Source of the DNA: Candidatus Bathyarchaeota archaeon
GTDB taxonomy: Archaea; Thermoproteota; Bathyarchaeia; TCS64
Length of the DNA stretch: 64,000 nt
Assembly: GCA_018652685.1 (NCBI GenBank)
Contig: JABIBQ010000028.1
Span: forward strand, 1-64,000
Direction: 5' to 3'
Shown here one piece after another: positions 1 through 10,078 of the stretch (position 1 is the first letter of the stretch; every line of letters begins with the position of its first letter). The notes under the pieces were generated by a model. The model was given only the letters and a program-made list of their open reading frames with translations. It was not told the DNA's origin and did not search any database. Both the position numbers and the translations under genes were made by a program.

Positions 1-5
1 AGATT

Positions 6-19
6 GACTAAATTTAGTC
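6..19. repeat. Perfect 14-bp palindrome GACTAAATTTAGTC
   Basis: Read directly; self-reverse-complementary. Confidence 0.6.
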
Positions 20-227
20 TCAAACCTTGCGCGCGTTTTGTACTAATAACAGAGGCTTTAGAGGATATAATTGGTATAAAAAGATCATTCAGATAACAAC
101 TGAGTATATTTTATGTATCAATTAAGCCCATTTTCAGCCACTTTTCATTATGCGGGATTTGTTTGGAGAAACCACGCGATATGATTAGACTCTCCGAATA
201 TTGTATTTTCTCTTTGATCATTTTGAT

Positions 228-293
228 CAGATATTTTAATCAAATAGTGTTATGATACAATAAAATCATTAACACTATTCAGATATTTTTAAT
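228..293. promoter_or_regulatory. Operator-like region upstream of hdr/mvh operon: near-perfect inverted repeat flanked by direct repeats
   Basis: AATAGTGTTATGAT (243-256) / ATCATTAACACTATT (265-279) inverted repeat; direct repeats CAGATATTTTAAT (228-240) and CAGATATTTTTAAT (280-293). Confidence 0.55.
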
Positions 294-352
294 AAATACA
301 ATAATTACCACATTTTAACCACTTACTGCTAAATATTATATATATCATTTCA

Positions 353-2119
353 ATGCTTTTTTTGCGAGATACATTGTCTAGAACCAATAGTGATGGTTTC
401 GAGACTTCAGTTAAATCGCCTTTTACCACGAGCACGGAGGATGGAACATATTACCCACCCTGTGTCTCTGCATGTCCAGCGCACGTCAACGTCCAAGGAT
501 ACGTTTCACTCATCTCTCAAGGCAGATTCAAGGAGTCCATTGACCTAATCAGAAAAACCATTCCATTCCCCGCAGTCTGTGGGCGAGTCTGCTTCAGCGC
601 GTGCGAAGATAATTGTTATAGGGGGCTCAGGGACGAGCAGGTGAGTATCAGGCTTCTAAAACGCCTCGTCGCTGATACCGACTATCATATCGAATATCTA
701 AAATCAGCTGAGCCAATTCCCAAGACTCATAAAGAAAGCGTGGCCGTCATAGGTTCAGGCCCAGCTGGAATGACAGCTGCCTATAACCTGGTGAAGATGG
801 GATACCCCGTCACTGTCTATGAGAAGGAAAAGAAGTTGGGCGGCATGCTTCGCACCCATATACCCAGATATCGCCTGCCGGAATCAACCTTAGATGCCGA
901 GCTAAAATATATTCAAGACCTCGGGGTTGAGATCAAGACTGGGGTTGAGATCACTGCGTCAGACTGGGAGCACCTCAGGACTGTACACGAGGCGGTCTTC
1001 GTATCGGTAGGTGCTCAGGCATCGAATTCACTGAATATTCCAGGAGAAAGCCTCGATGGTGTTTACAAGGCCATGGACATGCTCTGGGACGTGTACCACC
1101 GTAATATCTCCGCGATGAGTGGACATGTCGTCGTAATAGGCGGCGGAAATGTCGCTCTTGACGCGGCAAGAACCGCAATTAGGCTTGGGGCCGAAAAGGT
1201 AACCATCCTCTACCGTCGGACGAGGCACGAGATGCCGGCGACCATGGATGAGGCAAACCAGACGCTGGAGGAAGGTATAGACATAGTCGAGCTCTCCAGC
1301 CCTGTAAAGATACTGGGCGAGGACGGGAGCGTTTCTGGCATTGAGTGCGTCAAGATGGTTCTCGGAGATGTCGACACAAGCGGTAGGAAGAGGCCGACTC
1401 CATTGACAGGTTCAGAACATGTCATAGATTGCAAAGCGGTGATAATGGCCATCGGTCAATCCATCTCACTTGATTTCATATCTGAAAACGCTACGTTGAC
1501 CAATAGAGGTGCCCTGGCTGTCTCCGATTCGATGAAGACCAACATGCCAGGTGTATTCGGTGGTGGCGATTGTGTAATTGGCCCCAGCTCGGTTATAGAC
1601 GCTATCGCCTCGGGAGCGATTGCCGCCCGTTCCATTGACGCTTACTTGAGTGGTACCTGGGGGACTCCGATGGAACCGGAGTACACCGAAAAGGTCTGGT
1701 TGACAGATGAGACCAAGATAGACCCCAAGATCAGACAGAGGCCGAGGTATCTGTCACCCAATAGGCGGGTCACAAACTTCGAGGAGATCGAGTCAAACTT
1801 CACGTTTGAACAAGGGATAACCGAGGCTCTAAGGTGCCTCCACTGTGGCCCCTGTGATACATGTCTGGAAAAGGACGAGACATGTTTGACTGACAAGGCA
1901 AACGTGAATGAGGCGCTCTGCAGTGGCTGCGGTACATGTAGTACCGTCTGCCCTTACAACTCAGTGCTGAGGACCGAACTAGGACTGGCCCTCATCGATG
2001 AGAGCACCTGTAAAGGGTGCGGGACATGCGCAGCGAGCTGCCCCGACAGAGCAATCTCCATGCGGAGGTTAAGCGATGACTGTCTATACGGCGAGATACG
2101 TCCAGGAGGGAACCAGTGA
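353..2119 (+). CDS. GltD-like FAD/NAD(P)H oxidoreductase with N-terminal Fe-S motif and two C-terminal 4Fe-4S clusters
   Basis: CVSACPAHVNVQGY...CGRVCFSACEDNC, two Rossmann GxGxxG/A motifs (GSGPAGM, GGGNVAL), CSGCGTCSTVCP and CKGCGTCAASCP. Confidence 0.85.
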   Translation: MLFLRDTLSRTNSDGFETSVKSPFTTSTEDGTYYPPCVSACPAHVNVQGYVSLISQGRFKESIDLIRKTIPFPAVCGRVCFSACEDNCYRGLRDEQVSIRLLKRLVADTDYHIEYLKSAEPIPKTHKESVAVIGSGPAGMTAAYNLVKMGYPVTVYEKEKKLGGMLRTHIPRYRLPESTLDAELKYIQDLGVEIKTGVEITASDWEHLRTVHEAVFVSVGAQASNSLNIPGESLDGVYKAMDMLWDVYHRNISAMSGHVVVIGGGNVALDAARTAIRLGAEKVTILYRRTRHEMPATMDEANQTLEEGIDIVELSSPVKILGEDGSVSGIECVKMVLGDVDTSGRKRPTPLTGSEHVIDCKAVIMAIGQSISLDFISENATLTNRGALAVSDSMKTNMPGVFGGGDCVIGPSSVIDAIASGAIAARSIDAYLSGTWGTPMEPEYTEKVWLTDETKIDPKIRQRPRYLSPNRRVTNFEEIESNFTFEQGITEALRCLHCGPCDTCLEKDETCLTDKANVNEALCSGCGTCSTVCPYNSVLRTELGLALIDESTCKGCGTCAASCPDRAISMRRLSDDCLYGEIRPGGNQ

Positions 2120-2850
2120 TGGGCAACGAAAAACTACTGCTCATTCACTGTGATTGGTCGACCGAAGGCGAGTTCAAACCTGAGAAACCAGACATTGATA
2201 TCAACAGTGTAACAATCAAGTGCGTGGGCCGGGTTGACCCCGTCCTGGTGCTTGAGTCATTCACAGATCACGACGGAGTCCTATTAATTGGATGCCCCAT
2301 AGGAGATTGCCACTTCATTGACGGAAACGTCCACGCAGATCTCAGGATCAAGATGATCCATAAACTGATGGATATGGCCGGCGTCGAGCCAGGGCGTCTT
2401 GCGATAAAATGGGCAAGTCCGTCAGACGAGGGCTCCGCGATGAAGGCCCTTGACGAATACCTTGATGGCTTTGCGGAACTGGGTAAGCTGAGGCTTGAGA
2501 TCCCAGAGAAATTGAACGCCGCGAGGTTCACCATGGAGAACTACAGGATGCGTGCCTTCGTCGGCAACGAGCTGTTATTGATAGAGGAAGGCAACAAATA
2601 TGGCGAAAAACTTTCTCAAGAAGAGTATGATGAAATCGCTGACAAGGCTCTAGGGTTAGAGTTCTACCGGAACTGGATCCACCTGATCCTGAAGACGGAG
2701 TCGCTGTCAGTAAAGCAGTTGGCTAAACGTGTCGATCTTGACACGAAGGACGTTCTAGGTCACATCGTGAAGTTGAACGACCGAGGATTGATTCAGCGGG
2801 ATGGAGTGGACGGGATGTCCCCGCTCTATATCGCTATGGAGGTTCAGTAA
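2116..2850 (+). CDS. MvhD-like (hydrogenase iron-sulfur delta subunit) domain fused to C-terminal winged-helix domain
   Basis: N-terminal CDW...KCVGRVDP..LESF..GVLLIGCPIGDCHF resembles MvhD; C-terminal SVKQLAKRVDLDTKDVLGHIVKLNDRGLIQRD is wHTH-like. Overlaps upstream stop. Confidence 0.65.
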   Translation: MMGNEKLLLIHCDWSTEGEFKPEKPDIDINSVTIKCVGRVDPVLVLESFTDHDGVLLIGCPIGDCHFIDGNVHADLRIKMIHKLMDMAGVEPGRLAIKWASPSDEGSAMKALDEYLDGFAELGKLRLEIPEKLNAARFTMENYRMRAFVGNELLLIEEGNKYGEKLSQEEYDEIADKALGLEFYRNWIHLILKTESLSVKQLAKRVDLDTKDVLGHIVKLNDRGLIQRDGVDGMSPLYIAMEVQ

Positions 2851-5800
2851 TGTCGGATAAAATTGGAAGCGTACTGGTAGTAGGCGGCGGAATAGCGGGA
2901 ATACAGGCAAGTCTAGACCTTGCCGATTCAGGATTCAAGGTATACCTCATGGACAAGGAGCCAAGCATTGGCGGAGTCATGACCCAGCTGGACAAGACTT
3001 TCCCGACAAACGACTGTGCTATGTGTATCCTGTCCCCCAAGCTGGTCGGAGCGGGACGGCACGCCAATATCGAGTTGATGACCTACTCGGAGCTTGTCGA
3101 CCTCAAAGGAGAGGAAGGCAACTTCACAGCAGTCATAAAGAGAAAAGCAAAGCGGGTTGACGCCGAAGCGTGTACCGGTTGTGGCGACTGCACAAAAAAG
3201 TGCCCTGTCGCAGCCATCGATGAGTACAACACGGGGCTGTCCGAAAGGCACAGCGTTTATATCAAGTTCCCGCAGGCGGTACCCCTCATCGCGACCATTG
3301 ACAAGGACAAGTGCCTTGGATGTGGAATCTGTGAGGAGGTCTGCAAGCCAAACGCCATCAGGTACTCGGAAGAGGACGTGCATGTCGAGTTGGAAGTCGG
3401 ATCGGTGATTCTTTCCCCCGGCTTCGAGGCGTTTGACCCCACTGTGCTCAGCGAGTACGGGTACGGGAGGTACCCCAACGTTGTAACCAGCATGGAATTC
3501 GAGAGAATCCTGAGCGCGACAGGTCCCTACAGGGGTACCGTGTTGAAGCCAAGCGACGGCGATATGCCGAAGAAGGTGGCTTTCCTACAGTGCATCGGCT
3601 CACGAGACGAGCGTGTGGGTAACCCGTACTGTAGCGGTGTATGCTGCATGTACGCCATGAAGGAGGCGGTCATAGCACAGGAGCACAACCCCGGGCTAGA
3701 GTCAACCATCTTCTATATGGACATGAGGGCCTTCGGCAAGGAGTTCGACGACTACTACATTAGAGCCGAGGAGGAGCACAAGGTAAAGTTCATCAGAAGC
3801 AGGGTCGCCAGCACAAGGCAGGACCCAGAGACGAGGAACGTCTTAGTAAGCTACACTGATGAGGACGGCGAGATCAAAGAGGACAGCTTCGATATGGTGG
3901 TCTTGAGCGTTGGACTTAGCGCGCCTGCTGACGCCGGAGTCATAGCAGACGCAACTGGAATCGGCCTCAACCAGTACGGGTTTGCTGATACCAAGCTATT
4001 CAACCCAATCGCAACAACCAGGCCAGGAGTTTATGTCTGCGGTGCGTTCCAGGGACCAAAGGATATCCCTGACAGCGTCGCCCAGGCGAGCGGGGCAGCC
4101 GCGAAGGCAGCGAGGGAGATAGCTCCCGCTCGTGGAACCATGGTCACAAAGGTGGTACACCCAGAAGAGCGGGATGTTAGCGGTGAGGAGCCGCGCATTG
4201 GCGTCTTCGTGTGTCACTGCGGGGTAAACATTGGAGGTGTTGTCGGCGTACCGAGCGTCGTAGATTATGCGACGTCGTTACCAAACGTCGTGTTCGCGGA
4301 CGAGAACCTTTACACGTGCAGCCAGGACACACAGGAAATTATTAAAGAGATAATCCTAGAGCACAACCTGAACAGGATAGTAGTGGCTTCATGTACACCA
4401 AGAACACATGAACCGTTGTTCAGATCGACACTGAAGGAAGCAGGACTAAACGAATACCTCTTCGAGATGGCAAACATCAGGGACCAGTGCAGCTGGGTCC
4501 ACATGCACGAGCATGACAAGGCAACAGACAAGTCCATGGACCTAGTTAGAATGGCGGTAGCCAAGGCAAGGCTCCTTGAACCACTGGTCAACCCCATCAT
4601 CAAAACCACGCCGGTTGCACTTGTTATCGGCGGTGGATTGAGTGGGATGACGAGTGCCCTTGAGATATCCGAGCAGGGGTATGACGTTCACCTGGTTGAG
4701 AAGGAAGGCGAACTTGGTGGGAACCTGAAGCACATCAAGTATGTGCCCACAAATGAAGACCCACAGGAAGAGCTGGCCAAATTGGTCAAAAAGATCGAGG
4801 ACGATCCACATGTAACGGTTTATCTGAACACTCAAGTGGCCGAGGTGGAGGGTTACATCGGTAACTTCGAGTCCACATTGGTGAGTGTCGACAGGGAGGA
4901 CAAGATCAACCACGGGGTCGCTATTCTAGCGGTCGGTGGGAAGGAGTACAAGCCCACCGAGTACATGTACGGTTCCAAGGGCGTTATGACACAGTTCGAG
5001 TTGGAGGATAAGCTAGTCAACGGCTACAAGCCTGAGAGCGTTGTGATGATCCAGTGTGTCGGGAGCAGATGCGATGAACGGACCTATTGTTCAAGGGTCT
5101 GCTGTACAGGCGCGGTCAACAACGCCTTGAAGGTCAAAGAGGTCAACCCGAAGGCGGATGTCTACGTCATCTACAAGGACATGAGGACATATGGCTTCAA
5201 GGAGGACTATTACCGAGAGGCTGCGGAGAAGGGGGTCATCTTCATCAGGTATGATGACGAGGACAAGCCCGTTGTATCAACAAATGGCGGTCTGAGCGTA
5301 ACTGTAACCGACCCGGTCCTCAAGGAGAAGGTAAAGCTACCTGCTGACTCTGTCGTGCTGGCGGCGGCTATTCTACCGCATGATGACAACGTGAAACTTG
5401 CGGGGATGTTCAAAATCCCGCTGAGCAAGGACGGATTCTTCTTGGAGAAGCACATGAAGCTGAGTCCGCTTGACTTCGCGACTGCCGGGGTATTCCTGGC
5501 AGGTCTGGCACATGGCCCCAAGACTCTAGACGAGTGTATCAGTCAAGCAAGTGGGGCAGCAGCTAGGGCACTGACGATCCTATCGCAACCCACTATCGAG
5601 GCTGAAGGAGCCATCGCAGTGGTGAATGAGGACAAGTGCAGCGGATGCAGGATGTGTTCAAGCGTCTGCGAGTTTAACGCCATCGAGATGCTTGAAAAGG
5701 AAGATGGTAAGGAGGTCAGTCACGTGATCCCCGAGGTATGCAAGGGATGCGGCGTATGCGTCGCAACGTGCCCCTCGGCTGCTATTAATGCTAGCCATTT

Positions 5801-5855
5801 CGGAGACGACGTGATATTTAGTCAAGTGAGGGCTGCCCTGGAGGTGAAAGCATGA
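2850..5855 (+). CDS. hdrA: HdrA, fused two-FAD form (heterodisulfide reductase subunit A)
   Basis: 1001 aa; two FAD motifs (VVGGGIAGIQ, VIGGGLSGMT); several 4Fe-4S motifs (CTGCGDCTKKCP, CLGCGICEEVC, CSGCRMCSSVC, CKGCGVCVATCP). Confidence 0.93.
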   Translation: MSDKIGSVLVVGGGIAGIQASLDLADSGFKVYLMDKEPSIGGVMTQLDKTFPTNDCAMCILSPKLVGAGRHANIELMTYSELVDLKGEEGNFTAVIKRKAKRVDAEACTGCGDCTKKCPVAAIDEYNTGLSERHSVYIKFPQAVPLIATIDKDKCLGCGICEEVCKPNAIRYSEEDVHVELEVGSVILSPGFEAFDPTVLSEYGYGRYPNVVTSMEFERILSATGPYRGTVLKPSDGDMPKKVAFLQCIGSRDERVGNPYCSGVCCMYAMKEAVIAQEHNPGLESTIFYMDMRAFGKEFDDYYIRAEEEHKVKFIRSRVASTRQDPETRNVLVSYTDEDGEIKEDSFDMVVLSVGLSAPADAGVIADATGIGLNQYGFADTKLFNPIATTRPGVYVCGAFQGPKDIPDSVAQASGAAAKAAREIAPARGTMVTKVVHPEERDVSGEEPRIGVFVCHCGVNIGGVVGVPSVVDYATSLPNVVFADENLYTCSQDTQEIIKEIILEHNLNRIVVASCTPRTHEPLFRSTLKEAGLNEYLFEMANIRDQCSWVHMHEHDKATDKSMDLVRMAVAKARLLEPLVNPIIKTTPVALVIGGGLSGMTSALEISEQGYDVHLVEKEGELGGNLKHIKYVPTNEDPQEELAKLVKKIEDDPHVTVYLNTQVAEVEGYIGNFESTLVSVDREDKINHGVAILAVGGKEYKPTEYMYGSKGVMTQFELEDKLVNGYKPESVVMIQCVGSRCDERTYCSRVCCTGAVNNALKVKEVNPKADVYVIYKDMRTYGFKEDYYREAAEKGVIFIRYDDEDKPVVSTNGGLSVTVTDPVLKEKVKLPADSVVLAAAILPHDDNVKLAGMFKIPLSKDGFFLEKHMKLSPLDFATAGVFLAGLAHGPKTLDECISQASGAAARALTILSQPTIEAEGAIAVVNEDKCSGCRMCSSVCEFNAIEMLEKEDGKEVSHVIPEVCKGCGVCVATCPSAAINASHFGDDVIFSQVRAALEVKA

Positions 5856-6289
5856 GCGACTATGAGCCGAAGATAGTTGGATTCCTGTGCAACTGGTGTA
5901 GCTACGCCGGAGCCGACCTAGCTGGAGTCAGCAGGTTCCAGTATCCATCAAACCTCAGAGTCATAAGAGTCATGTGTAGTGGAAGAGTCCACCCGGCTCA
6001 CATCCTGGAAGCCTTCAAGAACGGGGCAGACGGCGTCCTGATAGCTGGATGCCACCCCCCGAATGACTGCCACTATATCTCAGGAAACCTTAAGACACAA
6101 CGCAGGGTTGCGTTGCTGAAAAAAGTACTCAAACAACTAGGACTAAACGACAGCAGGCTACACCTGGAATGGGTTAGTGCTGCGGAGGGAGACAAGTTCG
6201 CCAAACTTGTTCAAGACTTTACGAATAAGTTGAAGGACATGGGACAAAGCCCACTTGGACTGGACGAGATCCCAGTGGAGGCCGACTAA
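5852..6289 (+). CDS. mvhD: MvhD, hydrogenase delta (2Fe-2S) subunit
   Basis: CNWCSYAGADLAGVSRFQYPSNLRVIRVMCSGRVHP...GCHPPNDCHY signature. Confidence 0.93.
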   Translation: MSDYEPKIVGFLCNWCSYAGADLAGVSRFQYPSNLRVIRVMCSGRVHPAHILEAFKNGADGVLIAGCHPPNDCHYISGNLKTQRRVALLKKVLKQLGLNDSRLHLEWVSAAEGDKFAKLVQDFTNKLKDMGQSPLGLDEIPVEAD

Positions 6290-6290
6290 T

Positions 6291-6797
6291 ATGAGCATAA
6301 CAATAACCACAGAAGGAAAGGAGTTCAGAGACAAAATCCTGAGCACCCCCGGGGCTGAGCGAATCATGAACTGCTATCAGTGTGGGACATGCACAAGCGA
6401 CTGCCCTGTAGCCAAGAGGGTCGAGGAGTTCCGACCACGTAAACTGGCGCGACTAGTGATGTACGGGCAGGAGGAGAGACTCATGGAAGGAGACCTCCTC
6501 TATCTCTGCGCGGGCTGCTACACGTGTTACGAGCACTGTCCACAGGAGGTTCATGTATCCGAGATCGTCTCAGCTCTCAGGAAGTACTCACTGAACAACG
6601 GCCACCTGTTACCAACTTTCAAGGCGTTGATGAATGGGATGGCAGAGATGGGCTACATCTACGAGATAGACGAGTTTGAGAACGAGATGAGGGAGGACGA
6701 TGACCTACCCTCAGCTCCTGTACCGGACACAGAGGGGGTCGAGGCGATAATGAGATCGACTGGATTCCTAGACAAAGTGGAGGCGAGTAAACGATGA
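6291..6797 (+). CDS. hdrC: HdrC, heterodisulfide reductase subunit C
   Basis: CYQCGTCTSDCP and CAGCYTCYEHCP; ORF track start 6255, but MSITITT at 6291 is the likely start. Confidence 0.9.
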   Translation: MSITITTEGKEFRDKILSTPGAERIMNCYQCGTCTSDCPVAKRVEEFRPRKLARLVMYGQEERLMEGDLLYLCAGCYTCYEHCPQEVHVSEIVSALRKYSLNNGHLLPTFKALMNGMAEMGYIYEIDEFENEMREDDDLPSAPVPDTEGVEAIMRSTGFLDKVEASKR

Positions 6798-7651
6798 AAT
6801 ACGCACTATTCGTGGGATGCACGACGCTAGCGAGACTACCAGGGTACGAGAAGTCAGCCAGAAACGTGGCGACCAAACTAGGTGTTGAGCTAGTTGATAT
6901 GCCAGGGTCAAGTTGCTGCGGTACCACCTACCTGGAGACACTGGACCACAAGACGGGTCTAGCCATCGCGGCACGAAACATTGCCATCGCTGAGGAGATG
7001 GGGATGGACATAGTAACCGTTTGCAACGGGTGCACCGAGGTCCTCACCAAGGCAAACAAGGAACTCAAGGAGGACTCAGAGCTCAAGAAAAAGGTCAACA
7101 AGGTCCTCGCAGAAGCAGGAAAAGAGTTCAAGGGAACGGTGAGCGTCAAGCACTACGCTCGAATGCTCCGGGACGACGTGGGTCTGGAATCCATCAAGGA
7201 AAACATGGAGAAAGACCTGGGGGACATCAAGGTGGGTAGCCACTATGGTTGCCACATGCTAAAACCCAGCGAAATAATGGATTTTGATGATCCCGAGAAC
7301 CCAACGGTACTCGATGACCTGGTCTCAACAACGGGAGCAAAGCCAATCGATTACCTCAATAAACTAGAGTGCTGTGCCGGTCCGATCATGGGTGTTCGTG
7401 AGAACGTCACATGGAGCGTCGGCCAGGACAAAGTGAACGAGGTCAAGAAGACTGGTGACATGATGGTCACGGCGTGTCCGTTTTGCTACCTGACTTACGA
7501 AAGGGCTCAGCTGATGAACGAGGAAGGCGATAACCTCCCTGTCTTACACCTGCCCCAGGTACTTGGCCTGGGTCTGGGCTTGGACGAGGACGATCTGGGT
7601 ATTGGTCACAATAATATTGATGCATCGAGCATCGTGGAGAAGGTGATTTAG
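6794..7651 (+). CDS. hdrB: HdrB, heterodisulfide reductase subunit B
   Basis: Two CCG domains: SSCCG...CNGC and LECCAG...CPFC. Confidence 0.93.
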   Translation: MKYALFVGCTTLARLPGYEKSARNVATKLGVELVDMPGSSCCGTTYLETLDHKTGLAIAARNIAIAEEMGMDIVTVCNGCTEVLTKANKELKEDSELKKKVNKVLAEAGKEFKGTVSVKHYARMLRDDVGLESIKENMEKDLGDIKVGSHYGCHMLKPSEIMDFDDPENPTVLDDLVSTTGAKPIDYLNKLECCAGPIMGVRENVTWSVGQDKVNEVKKTGDMMVTACPFCYLTYERAQLMNEEGDNLPVLHLPQVLGLGLGLDEDDLGIGHNNIDASSIVEKVI

Positions 7652-8620
7652 ATGAGTAAACTAAAGTTCGGTTTTTACTGGGCTGCCAGCTGCGGGGGCT
7701 GCGAGGTCGCCGTAATAGACATCCATGAAGCCGTCCTAGAAGTAATTGAAGTAGCGGACATAGTATTCTGGCCGGTCGCCATGGACATCAAATACAAGGA
7801 CGTGGAAGCAATGGAGGACGGATATATCGATGTCTGCCTCTTCAACGGTGCCATAAGGAACGATGAGCAAGAGCACCTTGCAAAGCTCCTGAGAAAGAAA
7901 TCAAAATACCTCGTAGCATTTGGGTCTTGTGCCCACACAGGTGGAATACCCGGGTTGGGTAACTTGGCCAACAAGAAGGAGATCTTTGATAGGGCATATC
8001 TATCATCTCCCTCAACGCCAAACGAGAGTAAAGTAGTACCTGTACCTGAGTTGGAGGTACCGGAAGGCAAACTTACCATACCACACTTCTACAACACTGT
8101 AGCAACATTAGACGACATAGTTGACGTGGATTACTACATCCCAGGATGTCCACCTCCACCAAGCCTCGTAGTTGGGGCGGTAAGGGCCATAGCCTCAGGA
8201 AACCTTCCTCCAAAGGGGGCAATCTTGGCGCCGGAACTGGCGGTTTGTGACGAGTGTGATAGGGAGAAAACCGACAAGCGCGTCAACGAGATCAAGCGAG
8301 TCATCTACGACACGCCTGACACCGAGAAATGCTTACTTGAGCAGGGATTTCTGTGCATGGGGCCCGCAACACGGGGAGCGTGTGAGGCCAAGTGTATCGA
8401 CGCCAACATGCCTTGTACAGGATGTGGAGGTGTATTACCTGGAGCACTTGAGCAGGGATCCGCCATGGTCTCTGCGTTATCAACGGTGATGGGGCTGGAT
8501 AACGAGAAGGACCCGGACTTTGACTTCGAAGCGATGCTGGCCAAGTTGAAGGACCCAGTTGGGACCTTCTACAAGTACTCGCTTCCAAGTAGTATCATTC
8601 ACAGGAGGATAATGAAATGA
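7652..8620 (+). CDS. mvhG: F420-non-reducing [NiFe]-hydrogenase small subunit MvhG
   Basis: SCGGCEVAV, PGCPPPP, C-terminal Fe-S cysteine motifs. Confidence 0.9.
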   Translation: MSKLKFGFYWAASCGGCEVAVIDIHEAVLEVIEVADIVFWPVAMDIKYKDVEAMEDGYIDVCLFNGAIRNDEQEHLAKLLRKKSKYLVAFGSCAHTGGIPGLGNLANKKEIFDRAYLSSPSTPNESKVVPVPELEVPEGKLTIPHFYNTVATLDDIVDVDYYIPGCPPPPSLVVGAVRAIASGNLPPKGAILAPELAVCDECDREKTDKRVNEIKRVIYDTPDTEKCLLEQGFLCMGPATRGACEAKCIDANMPCTGCGGVLPGALEQGSAMVSALSTVMGLDNEKDPDFDFEAMLAKLKDPVGTFYKYSLPSSIIHRRIMK

Positions 8621-10074
8621 AGAAAATAACAATCGACCCCATAACCAGGCTTGAGGGCCACGGCAAGATCGAGATATTCATGAACGACGCTGGAAACGTG
8701 GAGAACGCGTACCTCCAGATCCCCGAACTGAGGGGGTTCGAGCGTTTCTGTGAGGGCAGGAGGGCCGAGGACATGCCCATAATTACTCCAAGGATCTGTG
8801 GGGTCTGTCCCACCGCCCACCACTTCGCAGCGACAAAGGCCCTTGACTCGGCGTTCAACGTCGAGCCAACAAAGACAGCCAAGAAACTCAGGGAACTCAT
8901 GTACGCTGGTAACTACATCTACGACCACACCCTCCACTTCTACTTCCTGGGAGGACCAGACTTTGTAGTAGGACCGGACGCGCCGCCGGGCGAGAGAAAC
9001 ATCTTCGGTGTCCTCAAGAAAGTCGGCTTGGATATCGGAAAAGAAGTCATCAAGCACAGGGCCTACGGCCAGAAAATCACCGAGATGATCGGCGGTAAGG
9101 CAACCCACCCCACCTGCGGTATCCCAGGAGGGATCAGCAAGGGGCTCAACGAGGAGGAGCGACAGAGCATCGAGAACATGGCGAGAAGCAGCATAGATTT
9201 CGCCAAATTCACGCTAAAGGTGTTCGATGACATCGTCCTGGCCAACGAGGATTACGTGAACCTCATCCTGAACGACGCGTACCAGCTTGACACATACAAC
9301 ATGGGACTCGTGGACAAGAACAATAACGTCAACTTCTATGATGGGGACCTCAGAGTCACCGACCAGAAGGGGAATGAGTACGACAAATTCCAGTCAGGCG
9401 ATTACCTCAACAAGATCACTGAACACGTGGAACCTTGGACGTACAGCAAGTTCACATACCTAAAAGAGATCGGGTGGAACGGGTTCACGGGAGGACCTGA
9501 CAGCGGCATCTTCCGTGTGGGGCCACTTGGGAGACTCAACGCCGCCGATGGGATGGCTACGCCCCTTGCCAACGAGGAGTACAAGCGGATGTACAAGACC
9601 TTGGGCGGGAGGCCGGTTAACTCGACACTTGCGTTCCACTGGGCGCGTCTAACTGAGCTGCTATACGCGGCGGAGAGGACTCTTGAGCTCTCGCTGGATC
9701 CCGGAATCACCGGGACGGACCTGAGGAACCCTGTTGGAGAGCCAGGAGAAGGCGTGGGAGTAATCGAGGCAGCCCGCGGTGTGCTCGTCCATCACTACAA
9801 GGTGAACAAGGAGGGTATGATCGACAAGGCAAACCTCATCGTAGCCACTACCAACAACTATGCAAGTATCTGCATGAGCATCAGGGACGCCGCCAAGGGC
9901 CTGATCAAAAACCATGTGGTTAATGATGGACTCCTCAACATGGTGGAGATGGCCTTCAGGGCCTACGACCCATGCTTCGGGTGCAGCACCCACAGCCTAC
10001 CAGGACAGATGCCCATGACCGTGAACATCTACGACGCCAACAATAACCTAGCACAGACAGTCCGGAGAGAGTAA
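8617..10074 (+). CDS. mvhA: F420-non-reducing [NiFe]-hydrogenase large subunit MvhA
   Basis: DPITRLEGHG, RICGVCPTAHHFA, C-terminal DPCFGCSTH with 26-aa tail. Confidence 0.93.
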   Translation: MKKITIDPITRLEGHGKIEIFMNDAGNVENAYLQIPELRGFERFCEGRRAEDMPIITPRICGVCPTAHHFAATKALDSAFNVEPTKTAKKLRELMYAGNYIYDHTLHFYFLGGPDFVVGPDAPPGERNIFGVLKKVGLDIGKEVIKHRAYGQKITEMIGGKATHPTCGIPGGISKGLNEEERQSIENMARSSIDFAKFTLKVFDDIVLANEDYVNLILNDAYQLDTYNMGLVDKNNNVNFYDGDLRVTDQKGNEYDKFQSGDYLNKITEHVEPWTYSKFTYLKEIGWNGFTGGPDSGIFRVGPLGRLNAADGMATPLANEEYKRMYKTLGGRPVNSTLAFHWARLTELLYAAERTLELSLDPGITGTDLRNPVGEPGEGVGVIEAARGVLVHHYKVNKEGMIDKANLIVATTNNYASICMSIRDAAKGLIKNHVVNDGLLNMVEMAFRAYDPCFGCSTHSLPGQMPMTVNIYDANNNLAQTVRRE

Positions 10075-10078
10075 CCGA

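Noticed and set aside
310-330. TTAACCACTTACTG resembling the GTGAGTGGTTA box
   Set aside because: Imperfect and no TGTGTCAAGTA box at the expected spacing.
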